Shown: one piece after another, positions 15,066-15,682 of the stretch
Numbering within the stretch: the stretch's first letter is position 1
How the letters are laid out: every line of letters begins with the position of its first letter
Assembly (NCBI GenBank): GCA_934385225.1
Contig: CAKRPQ010000041.1
Coordinates: 1-15,682, forward strand
Reading direction: 5' to 3'
Length of the DNA stretch: 15,682 nucleotides
DNA from: an uncultured Eubacteriales bacterium
Lineage (GTDB): Bacteria; Bacillota; Clostridia; Oscillospirales; CAG-272
Translations under genes and position numbers: made by a program
Notes under the pieces: model-generated
The model's database searches: none
Seen by the model: only the letters and a program-made list of their open reading frames with translations
What the model was told of the DNA's origin: nothing

Positions 15066-15614
15066 TCAATCAATCTTGCCTGCGCGAACAAGAGCAAGTG
15101 CTTTCTGGAGTTTTTCAAGTTCTTCCTTCTGAACATACTTGAACTTGACATCTCTGAATGCCTTTACGACAGCTTCACCGTCGATCTTTGTGCAACGAGC
15201 GTATTCGATAAGAACGAGAGTTTCAAGAGCGTGCATAGCCTGCTCGTCAAAGCATCTCATGATATCGGATGCGTTTTCGCCGAAGAAAGTGGAGAAAGCG
15301 TTCTTTTCGACAACACGACCGTCGTTGAAACGGCTTATTATCTCGATCGGGAACTCCGAGGTGGAGTAAAGAACCTTATGAGACGTCATGTTGTAGTCAA
15401 AGAACAGAATGAGTGAAAGGTATGTATTCCACGTCATGCGGCGGTCGCCTCTTTCGATAGCACCGTACGTCTGTCTTGAAACACCGATCATTCTGGAAAT
15501 TTCGTCCTGTGAAATCCCAATTTTGGAGCGAAGCATCGGCAGAATAGGCGTGAGTACATTGATAAGTCTTTCTTTCTCAGAATTCGGGAGAGACCATTTT
15601 GACTTGTTATCCAT
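15066..15614 (-). CDS. XRE-family helix-turn-helix transcriptional regulator
   Basis: 182 residues from the ATG at 15614, which has GTGAGG 8 bases upstream; a GTG at 15635 in frame has no ribosome site. The HTH lies at residues about 30-72: LRSKIGISQDEISRMIGVSR (helices 1-2), QTYGAIERGDRRMTWNTYL (recognition helix and following helix), the classic Cro/C1-type pattern. The 110 residues after it (EFPIEIISRFNDG; FGENASDIMRCFDEQAMHALETLVLIEYAR; a C-terminal helical EELEKLQKALALVRAG) are mostly helical and probably serve dimerisation or ligand sensing; I do not recognise that domain. Followed by a strong terminator, so monocistronic in this direction. A short inverted repeat just behind its -10 box could be an autoregulatory operator. 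Target genes are unknown. Confidence 0.88.
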   Translation of the reverse strand: MDNKSKWSLPNSEKERLINVLTPILPMLRSKIGISQDEISRMIGVSRQTYGAIERGDRRMTWNTYLSLILFFDYNMTSHKVLYSTSEFPIEIISRFNDGRVVEKNAFSTFFGENASDIMRCFDEQAMHALETLVLIEYARCTKIDGEAVVKAFRDVKFKYVQKEELEKLQKALALVRAGKID

Positions 15615-15635
15615 AATTTGAACCTCACTTTTCAC

Positions 15636-15652
15636 GACAACTGTTCATTGTC
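15636..15652 (-). promoter_or_regulatory. Inverted repeat, possible operator of the XRE gene
   Basis: GACAA-N7-TTGTC lies between the -10 box (15664-15669) and the start codon, the usual place for an autoregulatory operator. The arms are only 5 bp, so chance is not excluded. Confidence 0.3.
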
Positions 15653-15663
15653 ATTTTTCTTTT

Positions 15664-15669
15664 ATTATA
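15664..15669 (-). promoter_or_regulatory. -10 box of the XRE regulator gene
   Basis: A perfect TATAAT on the minus strand about 50 bases before the start codon. With normal spacing its -35 would fall beyond the window end, so only half of the promoter is visible. Confidence 0.5.
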
Positions 15670-15682
15670 CACCCTCAAAACC

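Noticed and set aside
1..15682. CRISPR arrays, insertion sequences, phage genes, toxin-antitoxin or defence clusters
   Set aside because: I saw no regularly spaced direct repeats, transposase or integrase motifs, or recognisable defence genes.

Overview
The window looks like the chromosome of an anaerobic, probably host-associated Clostridia member (Bacillota). Supporting signs are strong AGGAGG-type ribosome binding sites, sigma-A-like TTGACA/TATAAT promoters, the lepA-hemW gene pair, a DUF1292 (YrzB-like) gene, a BspA-like leucine-rich-repeat surface protein of the kind found in gut Clostridia, and two glycan-active enzymes. The assignment rests on gene content only; no rRNA marker is present.

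Layout. (1) 1-457: the 3' end of a GH31 glycosidase (+), closed by a hairpin terminator that also serves the convergent gene. (2) 639-5534 (-): a 1631-residue secreted protein with LRR_5-like repeats, a jelly-roll (CBM-like) segment and LVIVD/beta-propeller repeats. (3) 5672-7793 (-): an HD-domain hydrolase and an RsmF-type rRNA m5C methyltransferase. (4) 7887-8068 (+): tRNA-Ser(GGA) with its own promoter and terminator. (5) 8156-8791 (-): a small one-pass membrane protein. (6) 8975-10216 (-): a GH109-like member of the Gfo/Idh/MocA superfamily, divergent from lepA. (7) 10418-13461 (+): the lepA-hemW operon, followed by a separately promoted DUF1292 gene. (8) 13874-14200: about 300 nt without a convincing gene but with a -10 box, several conserved-looking hairpins and a terminator; I read it as a structured non-coding RNA of unassigned family. 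(9) 14192-14782 (-): an unknown protein with a lysine-rich tail. (10) 15066-15614 (-): an XRE-type regulator.

Most of the window is housekeeping (translation, rRNA modification, heme chaperone, tRNA) mixed with glycan use and cell-surface functions. The GH31, GH109-like and large secreted proteins are consistent with life on host or dietary glycans, but they are not in one operon. No mobile element, CRISPR array or defence cluster was seen. The best candidates for something undescribed are the structured RNA region and the large secreted protein.
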